Origin: Dryobates pubescens | Taxonomy: Eukaryota; Chordata; Aves; Piciformes; Picidae | Length of the DNA stretch: 64,000 nucleotides | NCBI RefSeq assembly: GCF_014839835.1 | Contig: NC_071624.1 | Span: 22,017,112-22,081,111, forward strand | Direction: 5' to 3' | Shown here: piece by piece, positions 25,001 to 37,000 of the stretch | How the letters are laid out: every line of letters starts with the position of its first letter | Position numbering within the stretch: the stretch's first letter is position 1 | Notes under the pieces: model-generated | What the model was told of the DNA's origin: nothing | Seen by the model: the letters and a program-made list of their open reading frames with translations, nothing else | Database searches by the model: none | Translations under genes and position numbers: made by a program

Positions 25001-28000
25001 TCTTCATGGTTTCCTCTGGACCCTCTTCTTCTTGTGCTGGGGGCACCAGAACTGAACACAGTCCTCCATGCAGGGTCACACCAGAGCAGAGAGGCAGAAT
25101 AAACTCCCTTGTCCTGCTGCTCCTCACAGTTCTGATGCAGCCCAGGACATGGCTGCCTTCTGGGCTGCCAGTGCCATGACACTGCCAGAAGCCTGCAAGC
25201 GGCCTGCTAGTGAACAACCCCAGACCAGCCCACAGAGGGAGCAGGAAGCACCATACCTCTGAGCTTCACGATCATCCTTGGGGTTGTAGTTGGACAGACA
25301 GTCGAGGATGAAGATCTGGCCCCACTCTGTGCACTCATTTAGGGCTGTCAGCAGCTTGTTGATGTTCTGAGGGTTCAAATCCAGCAGGTTGCTGTTGGGA
25401 TGCGACTCGCTGATTTCCGACAGGGCAGCCACGGCGTTGGCAACCACCTGGGGCAGGAGACAAGCACATCATAGACTCAGTGGTTAGGGTTGGAAAGGAC
25501 CTCAAGGATCAGCCAGTTCCAACCCCCCCTGCCATGGCCAGGGACACCTCACACTACAGCAGGTTGCTCACAGCCACATCCAGGTATCAGCAGGCTGCCC
25601 TAAGGTCCTTCCCAGAGTCCTCTCCAGGCTGAACACCCCCAGCTCCCTCAGCCTGTCCTCACAGCAGAGGTGTTCCAGCTCTTGGATCATCTTTGTGGCC
25701 CTCCTCTGGACTTGCTCCAGCAGCTCTGTGTCCTTATGCTGGGGACAAACCTGAGAATGTCCATAACAGCAGAGTCAAACTGACTGGAAAATAGTCTCTC
25801 TCTCTCTGGTTCCAAGCAGCAGCCTTTGAACCCTGAGTTACTGTGAAGTAAAGCAATGAGCAGGAACATGCACTCATTTTGTTCATCTCCCAAGGTTGGT
25901 ACTGAGGGCTTAGGGCTGCAGAGAGAGGTGACTTTAATAATTTTCTGCTAACAGATGCCATGAAGATGCTCAGAATAGCAGGGCTGCCAAATGCAGAAAA
26001 CCTGCAGGCGAGACCAAAGCCTTTCGTGTTTCAAACCACCTGGAAAAGGGATTTCAGGCCGAGCTTGCCACACAGAACTGCCACTCCCTGACAGGAGGCA
26101 CTTCCAGGGGCATCTCACAGCATGGATCACAGTATCACTAAGGTTGGAAGAGACCTCAAAGATCATAGAGTCCAACCTGTCACCACAGACCTCACGACTA
26201 GACCATGGCACCAAGTGCCACATCCAATCCCCTCTTGAACAGCTCCAGGGATGGGGACTCCACCACCTCCCTGGGCAGCACATCCCAATGGCTAATGACT
26301 CTGGGGTTGTTGTGGCCAAAGTGCAGCCCCTGGCACTTGGACTTGTTGAATGCCATCCTGTTGGCCTCTGCCCATCTGTCCAGCCTGGCAAGGTCCCTCT
26401 GCAGAGCCTTTCTACCCTGTAACTGACCAACATCTGCTCCCAGCTTGGTGTCATCTGCAAATTTCCTGCTGATTATGCCCAGCCCACCTCACCCCACACC
26501 CCTGCTGCAGGGAAGATGGATGCTCTGTCTTCTGGGGGATTAAGGCAAAGAAACATCTCTAAGGCTGGCTGATTCTGGGGCTGACTACAGAGGCTTCAGA
26601 TGCAGCACTGCAAACAGGAAGAGCCTGACCAGAAGCTTCTCTGCATTGTTCCCATCAGTGCCTGTCATTAACCAGGCACATTCCAAAGTCAGGGCAGGCG
26701 CAGCCGGGCTGATTGCTTTGCATTTCACACCTAGAGGTCAGGGAGAGGATTTGGAGCCAAGATGTTATGAATCTCATTAGCTGAATGAGCCTTCTGTCAC
26801 CCAAATCATTAGCAATCAGCACTGCTCTTATCTTGTGCTGTTTGAATCAGGAACTTATTAAGAGATGCTGCTTATTGTTCCCAGGATTTAATTCATGTGA
26901 TTCCGGGAGGGTTCATGTGGCACAGCACGGAACCACAGCCAAAGCTGCTCCCATTCCATCACAGTTTGGAAGCTTACAAGTGAAGGTGAAGAGAAAAGGA
27001 ACTGGGAAGTTTAAATTCACAGAATTCATGGAATGGATTGGGCTGGAAGGGACCTTGAATATCATCCACTTCCAACCCCCCTGCCATGGGCAGGGACACC
27101 TCCCACCAGCCCAGGTTGCTTAAGGTCTCATTCAGCCTGGCCTTGAACACCTCCAGGGAGGGCACATCAAACAGCCTCCCTGGACAACCTGTTCCAGAAT
27201 CTCCCCACCCTCACTCTCAAAGAGTTTCTTCCTCATCTCCAGTCTCAGTCTCCCCTCTCCCAGCTCAAAGCCATTGTTCCTCATCCTGTCACTCCCAGTC
27301 CTTGTCAAAATTCCCTCCCCAGCTCTCCTGGAGCCCTTCAGGTACTGGGAAGATTGGTACAAGATCTCCCTGGAGCCTTCTCTTCTCCAGGCTGAACAAA
27401 ACACCTAAAAATGAAATGAGGTTCACATGGAACCTCCTCTGCTCCAGCTTGCATTGCCCCTTCCACCACTGGACATCCCTGAGCAGAGCCTGGCTCCAGC
27501 CCTGCACATCTTTATCCCCAGCAATGAGGGCAGCCCTCAGGCTCCTCTGCTCCAAGCCCCAGCTCCCTCAGCCTGGCCTCACAGGGAGATGTTCCACTGC
27601 CTGCAGCAGCTCTGTGCCTCTGGGCTGGACTCTTTCAAGCAGCTCCCTGAGGTCCTACTTGAACTGAGAGGCCCAGAACTGACACAATATTCCAGATGTG
27701 GCCTCAGCAGAGGGACAGGGTAGAGGAGAACCTCATTTCTGTGAGAAAACCAACCAGGAGTTGTCTAACTAATTTCACAGCTTGGAAGATGACAACTAAG
27801 GTGCCAGGAACCCAACACCCAGGGCAGTCTGTAGTTGTCAAAAATGATGAAAACCATCCCAGGTCAAGCCAGCAGCCAAAGATCAGTGAGCCCAAACAAT
27901 TAAAGCTCAAACTCCTCAGTGGATTCCATGGCAAAAGGCCTCACCTGACTCACCATGAACACTGCCCTTAAGCTAAGAGCTTCCAACTAACAAGAATCAG

Positions 28001-31000
28001 CCTCAGAAAACCCCACAAACCACCCAGAAAGTTGAGCTGCAGAGAGAGCAGACTGAAGATTTAATAATGATCATGATAATCACTGGCCCCTGGTTGGCTG
28101 CTGTCCATCACTTCCACACATCCCTGACTGCATCTCAGGGGCAGTCCCAGCACAGCTCATTAGAGCAGAGCTGAGTTCTGAATGGCAACAAACCTGCTTT
28201 TTCCTATTATTTTGGCCTGGAATTTGCAACTAATTCAGCTCCTTGCAGAAGTGTCACAGGGCTGAGGAGAGGGAAGTCTCCCAGGCACTTCAGCCTACAT
28301 TACACATTTAATAAGAGCCCAGCGTTTCTCAACCCACCTCCAGACAAACCTCCTCTGCAGCCAGAGGGAGCAGCCCTGACCTGCAGAGAGCTGCAGAGGT
28401 AAGAGCACTGATCTCCAGCTAACTCCTCCTGGCAGCTCAAACCTCCAGCTCAGAGCAAATGGTACAGAAGACATTAACAAGGAGGGAAGGGGGTGGTTGA
28501 AAAGCTGAGTGTCTGCCTCCCAGCCCACACAGAAGAGCTTTGCAGGGGGTGGGGGACAGGGGGGGAAGCTAGGCAGATCTAGAACACCAAGCAGTCAAAG
28601 CAATCAGATTATTTTGCTGGCAACCCAGGCTAATTGGAAATTAAACCAAGTGTGTAATGGAGTTAATGAAATGCAATGTTCTGCTGCTTAAAACACCAAC
28701 CTCTGGCTCACCATCCCACTAAAATGAGGAGAGAATGAGGGGAAAGAGGAGGAAAAGCTAAGGAGCTGTGGGAAGATGGTGAGGAAAGGCAGCATTCCCT
28801 GCCTGGCTGGAGGGAGCTGCCCTCAGGAGAGCAGGCACCACGTGGGGGGTTGGGGAACAGAGAGGTGCTGGCATTTCTCAAGAGCACTCTGAGCTCACAT
28901 GGGGCTGACTCCCAGATGGGGTACCAGGGGCATCTGCATGGGTGGGTGTTTTGGGGGCCACAGATGATGCTGGGTGCCTGCAAGGTCCCTAACCAGCACT
29001 AACACAGACAGGCTCCCTCTCCAGAGCACAGGACCCCCACACTGCTGTTCATATTAGAAGTGCATCTTCCATCTACAAGCCCCCTTCACCCTGCTTCCCT
29101 AGAAACAGGGGAGACTGAGACTGCACAGTAGGAAGACATTCTTTAGAGTGAGGCTGAGGAGACACTGGCACAGGTTGCCCAGGGAGGCTGTGGATGTTCC
29201 CTCCCTGGAGGTGTTCAAGGCCAGGTTGGATGAGGCCTTGAGCAGCCTGGGCTGGTGGGAGGTGTCCCTGCCCATGGCAGGGGTTTTGTGAAGCCTCCTT
29301 CTCTGAAGAGCTTCCACAGCTCTCTGGCCAAGCTGCTGTGGGTGCCCTGCTTGAGCAGTGGGGTTTGGACTGGATGATCTCCAGAGGTCCCTTCCAACCC
29401 TCACCATGCTGGGATTCCAGAAAGCACCATGGGCTGATCCCAGCCTGGACCAGGCACCTAACACACACCAGGGAGGTTTCTTTGGGTGCTTTTTCCCAAG
29501 GCCCTTTGGTTTTCCCTGCAGAGATTCTCACTGGCACCATCCAGTGGCAAACGAAGCTGTCCCTGACCCAAGCATTTCGACCGGAGAAAGGCAGCAGCCA
29601 AGCACCAGCCAAACCTTTCAGCAGCACTATAAGGGAGGCTGCAGTCACAAAACATCAGCACAAATGGTCTTTGTTGATGGCTTGAGGGGTCTGAAATTAA
29701 GGTGGGATCAAGATGCCCCAGCACCCTGATGGGCACACAGGTCCTGGAACCATCAGCTCGGCAAGGGCAACGCTCTGGCAATTAGACACAGAGCAGCAGC
29801 AGTAAGTGGAAGCAGACAGGTCTCTGATGGATGGACTTAACAACTAAGCTTTGTAAATGAGGGGCCTGGGAGGAGAGACCCTGCAGAGCCATGGAAGACC
29901 ACTGAGTACCACCCAAGCTTGTTGCAGCTCTCTGCAGTGCAGGGAACAGTGTGGCTTCTAAGGAGAGCGCTCAGGACCAGCATCCCTCACCCACAGCTCA
30001 CCCACACCAGCCACAACCAAAACCAGGGCCCACATGCAGGCCTCACATCCCCTCAGACCTGCTTAGGATGACAATCTGGAGAAAAAGTACTCAGTAGGTT
30101 TGGCTCCAGCTTTCCTCTGGAGAAGCAGCTGCAGGAGCTCTGCCAGAAGCCAAAACTGGCTTTCCACAGGCAGAGCAAGCAGGGTCCAAGTGGCCACCCA
30201 GAGCCGTGCCAGCCATCACAGCCAGCAGCTCTCCCTTCTGCCCCAGCTCACACCTGCTGCAGCACAGACACAAGCTGGCAACCTCCCACACTGCCTCTTT
30301 CAGGCACATTACCACTGCCACTTTGCTTTCTTCTCAGTCTTTTTGCCCAGGGAGGCTGGGGATGTCCCCTGCCTGGAGGCATTCAAGGCCAGGCTGGCTG
30401 AGGCCTTGAGCAACCTGGGCTGGTGGGAGGTGTCCCTGCCCATGGCAGGGGGCTGGAACTGAATGATATTTCAGGTGCCCTCCAACCCAAACCCATTCCA
30501 TGATTCCTCAGGCTCCTCTACAACCTCTACTTATTCCAGTTCCAGCTTGCCTCTGCTAGCTGCCTGCTTGCTTTGCCAAGGGCTGCTCTCCCCTCCTGGG
30601 GAGGAACATCCAGCCCCAAAGTGAAGCCACCACTCCTCAGCAGCCCCTAAGCATGGTCTCATCCATGGTATCCCATCCAGCAGGTAGTAAGTTACACCTA
30701 CTGATGCTTACAAATGCCATCAGGTGTCTCTCCCAGGAGGAAATGTTTATCTCTGCCTGCAGCACAGACTAAAATAACCCAAGCCACACAAACACAGATC
30801 TGCTTGAGCCCTCCTGCTGCAACACCCAGGCTGAAAAGGGACATTTTTTTGGCCAGTGGGGCAGCCAGGGTACCTTAGAGGCAGCCTCAGGCTGGTGACA
30901 TGCTGCAGAGCCACAGTCCACAGCTCCTAGCAACATTCAGCTCCATCCTAGGAGGTGAAGTTTCAAGCCCTTACAACGTTCAGAGTAGGAATCATTAATT

Positions 31001-34000
31001 CATCCCACAGTGGTGGCTCACTCCTTGCACTTGGTAAAGCATCAGCTGCAGAAGGGAAAACACAGCTGTGGGAAGCCCAAGTTTCCCCATGAGGAACATG
31101 TGCCCACAAAGAAGGTGGAGTTCCACTCCCTGCAGCATCTGAGGAGTCCCTTGTCCTCCCACAAAGGTTTTCTCCCACAAAGTTCTTGTGGAACTCAGAG
31201 GACCACCCCCAGTTTCTCAGCCAGGGGCTCATTTCTCTTTACTACACAGAGAGGGAGATTAAATCCCTGTAAAGCACACAATGGAGGACACCAAATGCTG
31301 CTTCTGTTCCTAACCAGGCTTATTCCCCAAGCCATGGTCACAGAAAGCCACACTGCTTGCCAGCTACCAGGGAAAAGAACGAATGGAAAACCTCCTTCCT
31401 CCACAAGGTCACCCAGGAAGCCCAAAGATAATTCCAAGCTCTGGCTGGCAAAGCAGGAATCTGCCTGGCTGGCAGTCACAGCAGGGTGGTGAATGGTGCC
31501 ACAGCCAGCTGGCAGCCAGGCACCAGTGGTGTCCCCCAGGGATCAGTGCTGGGCCCCAGCCTCTTTAACATCTTCATTGATGATCTGGAGGAGGGCATTG
31601 AGTCAGTCAGCAGGAAATTTGCAGATGACAGCAAGCTGGGAGCAGAGGTTGGTCAGTTAGAGGGCAGAAGGGCTCTGCAGAGGGACCTCGACCCACTGGA
31701 CAGATGGGCAGAGGCCAACAGGATGGCATTCAACAAGTCCAAGTGCCAGGGCCTGCACTTTGGCCACAGCAACCCCAGGCAGTGCTACAGGCTGGGGTCA
31801 GAGTGGCTGAGAGCTGCCAAACAGAGAGGGACCTGGGGGTGCTGGGTGACAGCAGCTGAACATGAGCCAGCAGTGTGCCCAGGTGGCCAAGAAGGCCAAG
31901 GGCATCCTGGCCTGCATTAGGAAGAGTGTGGCCAGCAGGAGCAGGGAAGTCATTGTGCCCCTGTACTCTGCATTGGTTAGGCCACACCTTGAGTCCTGTG
32001 TCCAGTTCTGGGCTCCTCAGTTTCAGAAGGACATTGAGATGCTGGAAGGTGTCCAGAGAAGGGCAACAAGGCTGGGGAGAGGTCTGGAGCACAGCCCTGT
32101 GAGGAGAGGCTGAGGGAGCTGGGGTTGCTTAGCCTGCAGAAGAGGAGGCTCAGGGGAGACCTCATTGCTCTCTACAACTACCTGAAAGGTGGTTGTAGCC
32201 AGGTGGGGGTTGGTCTCTTCTCCCAGGCACCCAGCACCAGAACAAGAGGACACAGTCTCAAGCTGTGCCAAGGGAGGCTTAGACTCAAGGTGAGGTGAAA
32301 GTTCTTCACCAAGAGAGTTGTTGGCCATTGGGATGTGCTGCCCAGGGAGGTGGTGGAGTCCCCATCCCTGGAGCTGTTCAGGAGGGGATTGGCTGTGGCA
32401 CTTGGTGCCATGCTCCAGTCATGGGGTCTGTGGAGACAGGTTGGACTCGATCCTTGAGGGCTCTTCCAACCTTAGTGATACTGTGATAGGGGAGACAAGA
32501 GAGCACTGGGAGGAATAGCAACAGTTTCTTAGTCTGGTCTGGGAACCAGAGAAACTCAGCACTGCTCATGGGAATGCTGACTGGAGCAAGTGGACCTCCC
32601 CAGCTCCAGCTGGCAGATCTTAACAGGTTCCCTTAGGGTGCAAGAGAGCTGAACTCCACTCCACACTCTGTGTAGTTCCTGATCAGCTCCTGTGTGATCT
32701 CAGTTCTCTCCCTGTTGGCTCAGAACAGTTTCCCCCAGCTACCTGCCACGTGTAGATGGTGTCACACCTGGCAGATAATTGGACAGCACAGCAGTGCTGC
32801 CTACACAGCCCACAGAAAACCAGGAGCAGAACAGCCACACCTCTGAGAGCTGTGATCCATCACCACCTTGGAGGTGTTCAAGCAAGGGCAATAAGTTCCA
32901 CCTACTGATGCTATCAGGTGTCAAGGGTTCAAGAAAGTGGCCATAGAATCAATAAGGTTGGAAAAGACCTCAGAGATCACCAAGTCCAATTTATCACCCA
33001 GCACCTCCTGACAGCTAAACCATGGCACCAAGTGCCACATCCAATCCCCTCTTGAACACCTCCAGGTATGGTGACTCCACCACCTCCCTGGGCAGCACAT
33101 CCCAATGGCCAATGACACCTTCTGTGAAGAACTTTCTCCTCACCTCCAGCCTAAACCTCCCCTGGTGCAGCTTGAGACTGTGTCCTCTTGTTCTGGTGCT
33201 GGTTGCCACGGCACTTGGAGACATGGTTTAATGACCATGGTGGTGCTGGGTCACTGGTTGGCCTCAATTATCTTAGAAGGCTTTTGCCACCCAAAAAAGT
33301 TCTGTGATTCTGTGAGCACAGTGACACAGCAGAACAACAAGAAGAAGAAGAAATGCTGCAAGAAGGAACTAAAAACCCCACAGCACCTGGAAAAGAACTG
33401 GGAGAAGGTGGCATCAACCTAACTTAAGCCATGTGGACACCAGGCACATTGGCAAGAAAACTATTCTGTGGCTTAAAAGTTACCCTAGAAGGTCAGAGGT
33501 GGAAAATGTTTGGAGAGAAAGGTTGTCCCACACAAATATTAGAAGACCAGGAAGGCTTAGGCTGGATTTCCTCTGAAGGTCTCCTGCTAATATTTACATT
33601 CCTGAAGAAAGCCAAGTGCAGTGGTAAGAGCCAGGAGGGAACCACAGCCAGGAGGGAACCAGTTACAAAACAGTCTCAGGCTCAGCATCTGCTTCCATCT
33701 GCTGCCATCTCCTGGCCCTGCTCTCCATTGCCAGGGCTCAAAACTTGCCGTGCTCCAGCGATGAGCAGTCCCTAGGTCTGGCTCACAAGGGTCAGAACAA
33801 GACAGTAGCAAGAAAAAGGAGGGGAAAAGAAGTTTGTTCAAGACTTCAGAGAGCCTCTGGTCATCAGATCCACCTCTGTCACCCCACTAGCAGCTACTGC
33901 TGCTGTTGCTGGGTATGACCAGTGCTCTGCCAGCCTGTGCACATGCAGGAGCACACAGATGTCCTGGGAAGTCACTCTGAGACCAGTACTGTATCACAAC

Positions 34001-37000
34001 ATGAGCCCTGAGGAGCACACTGACAGCCAATGTATCCATCCAGACCTGGGCTCTGCTGAGCTTCATGTGAGGAACTGCAGGGTGAAAAAGGAGAAAGGTT
34101 TGGCTTAAGACAGCTCTGGGAAGAAATGAGGGTTCCCTCTATGGAGGGAGATGCTTTGGCAGGATCCCAAGTGACCAAGGGCAGCCAGAAGCACTTCAGG
34201 CCCATCTGCAAAAGAAGATTAAGGCCTCCACCCACAACAGAACTTCTGCAGAGTGGCTGAACCCTGCCCTCATGCATGTTACTGACCCATGGTCTGTACC
34301 AGCTACAGGACTTCAGATAACTCAGATGAAATGCAGCAAGCCACCAACATCTGGTGGCCTGCCATAGACATCCACATCAACAGATGTGCAGGTAGAAGTC
34401 TGAATTAATTCACCCTGGAGAGCTGCAGAGCTACCACAGAGATGTTCCAGGAAAAGCTAGGGAGGGAGAACATCTTCATCTGGGTGGGGGGATTGGCTAT
34501 GTAACCCTGGAACTGAGGGCTAGGAAAGGAAAAGGCCACCATAAATGGGAGGTTTTGCTCACCTTTACCTGTCATCTGCAAGCATAAGATCACCAGACTA
34601 GAAGAGACTCACAGATTTCCCCAGGGAGGCTGCGGATGTCCCCTCCCTGCAGGTGTTCAGGGCTAGGCTGGATGAGGCCTTGAGCAATGTGGGCTGGTAG
34701 AAGGTGTCCCTGCCCATGGCATGGGGCTGGAAGTGGATGATCTTTAGGGTCCCTTCCAACCCAAACCAGTCTATGATTCTACCAGACTGGGGTGTCAGCC
34801 CTTTAACCAGGCAGCTCCTCTGGGAGGGTGTCACCCTACACCTGCTCAAAAGATCACTGCCTTGGAAGGAAGGCCAGATCCTGACAACACAAAGCCCAGA
34901 TAAAGGGTGGGGGAAGGACTTTGCCTGTGCACCTACAGCACCTCAAAGGGCCTTGAACATCCCTGAGCATGACCTTGAACATCCCCAGGGCCTGTTTGCA
35001 CAATTCCATGATGATAAACTATTAGCCCAAGAACATGGCTTAAAAACCAAACCCAAACTATTTCTCACAAGGCCACCTCCAGCTCAGTCAGCCAGGAGGG
35101 AGGTTTGAGCCAACAGAAACATGAACCCTGCACAGTTACAAGACAATCAGCAAGCCACAGATGGAGCTGCTCCTCTACCCAGCACCCAGCTTGGAATGCT
35201 TGGTGTTTGCTCTTGTGCTAGAGGCAGCCAGTTACAAAACAATAATCACAGAAACATTTGGTTGGAAGAGACCTCAACGCTCATCCAGTCCAACCCTCAA
35301 GCCAGCACTAAAGGGTCAACACTAAACCATGTCCCTAAGAGTCAGGTTCACAGCTGCTGGAACAGCCCCAGGGATGGTGACTCCAGCACTGCCCTGGGCA
35401 GCCTCTTCCAATGTCTGAGAACACTCTCAGTGCAGAAATATTTCCTAACACCCAGCCTGAACCTCCCCTGGTGCAGCTTGGAACCATTTCCTCTGGTCCA
35501 GTTGCTTGCCACCAAGGAGCAGAGGCTGCCCCCTCTTTACTCCAACCTCCTTCAGGGAGCTGTGGAGAGCAAGTGAGGACTCTCCTCAGCCTCCACTTCT
35601 CCAAACTAAACACCCCCAGCTCCCTCAGATGCTCCTCATAGGCCACAATCAAACCCTTCTTGAGGATTATTTTTCAGCAGGAGTTGGCTTTGTTCCTGCT
35701 CAAAGTCCTCATTTCTCAACAGAGGAAACAAGTCTGGACTGCCTGTGACACAAAATTCTGCTTCATTAAGTGTCTCCTGTTGCCTGTTTCCACAAGTCAA
35801 AGAGAGGCATTAATAATGGGGATGAGTTCAGCTGACAGGCTGCAGTGCCTGGGATGCTCCAACTGCAGAGGAACAGGGACAGATCCACCTGTACCATCTT
35901 TCTCTTGAGAGCTGAGCCCCATACATACATGTTACCTAACAAGAGCACCCAAGCAGGGCTGGGCTCCTGGAGGATGACCTTCACAAATACCAACTTGTAA
36001 CTTGTCTGGCAAACAGCTCCTGGCCATCAAGAACCCTCACTGGAGTTTCATGTGGAGAAGGCAGCAATAAGCTGGATGGGTTGATGAAGATGGACCTGAA
36101 TTGGAGGTGGATAGCTCCTGTACTTTTGAGGGAATCACTGTGCCCTGTCCATGTGGAACTATGGCTTCATGCAGGCTCACATCAGATCTGTGCTCTGAAA
36201 GAGCCCCCTCCTGAAACTCCTGAGCTCAACTCAGCTGCAGAAGCTTTCTCCCCTGCCAGGAGGCACAATGACACTGGAATGCTCGCTGGATCCCAGCAGA
36301 CCCCAGGGACAGGATTATGCCATGGGGCACTGCAGTCCACTGGCCACCACCTTTTAGTTACAAGGTAATAGTGGCATGGAAATGGACCCTTCAAACACTG
36401 ACTTAGGAGGTCATTTACTCCCACAAAATCCTTAGTCCTGATCTCCACCTCTGCTCTGCTGACTCCTTTGACTTGATTAAAAGCAGAGGCATTGATTTTC
36501 TCCACTCATTACAGGCCAGTGGATGTGTCTGCAACCTCTTACTCCAACAGCAGCCAAAGCCTACAGGAGAGCAATGGCTACAAGCTGTCACCAAGGCAGC
36601 AGCATCACCTACTGCTTGCTCTTCTGACTCATCTGACCTGCAAGCTAAACTTTGGCTGCAGCAATCAAGACAGAGAAGCCCAAACAGATCTGAGGAGGTA
36701 TTTCCTGGTGAAGAGCCTGGAGAACAGGTCTGGTGAGGAGCACCTGAGGGAACTATCTGGAGAAGAGGACGTGGAGGGAGACCTCATTGCTCCCTGCAGC
36801 TCCCTGAAAGGAGGCTGCAGTGAGGTGGGGGTTGGGCTCTTCTCCCTAGTATCAGGTGACAGAACAAGAGGAAAAGGCCTGAAATTGTGCCAGGGAAGGG
36901 CTAGGGTGGAGATCAGGTTAAGTTTCTTTGCTGCAGGAGTGGCCAGGGATTGGCACAGGCTGCCCAGGGAGGAGGTGGTGGAGTCCCCATGGCTGGAGGT

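Larger units (their letters stand above)
20866..25256 (-). other. AP2B1: AP2B1 intron 6
   Basis: This 4.4 kb intron holds CR1 at 20978-21212 (-), 21853-22070 (-), 23020-23415 (+), 23773-24077 (-), 24078-24892 (-) and 24893-25190 (-). The last three are head-to-tail and reach within 67 bp of the exon 6 donor. Blocks 21213-21852, 22071-23019 and 23416-23772 are unique with nothing recognised. Confidence 0.8.
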
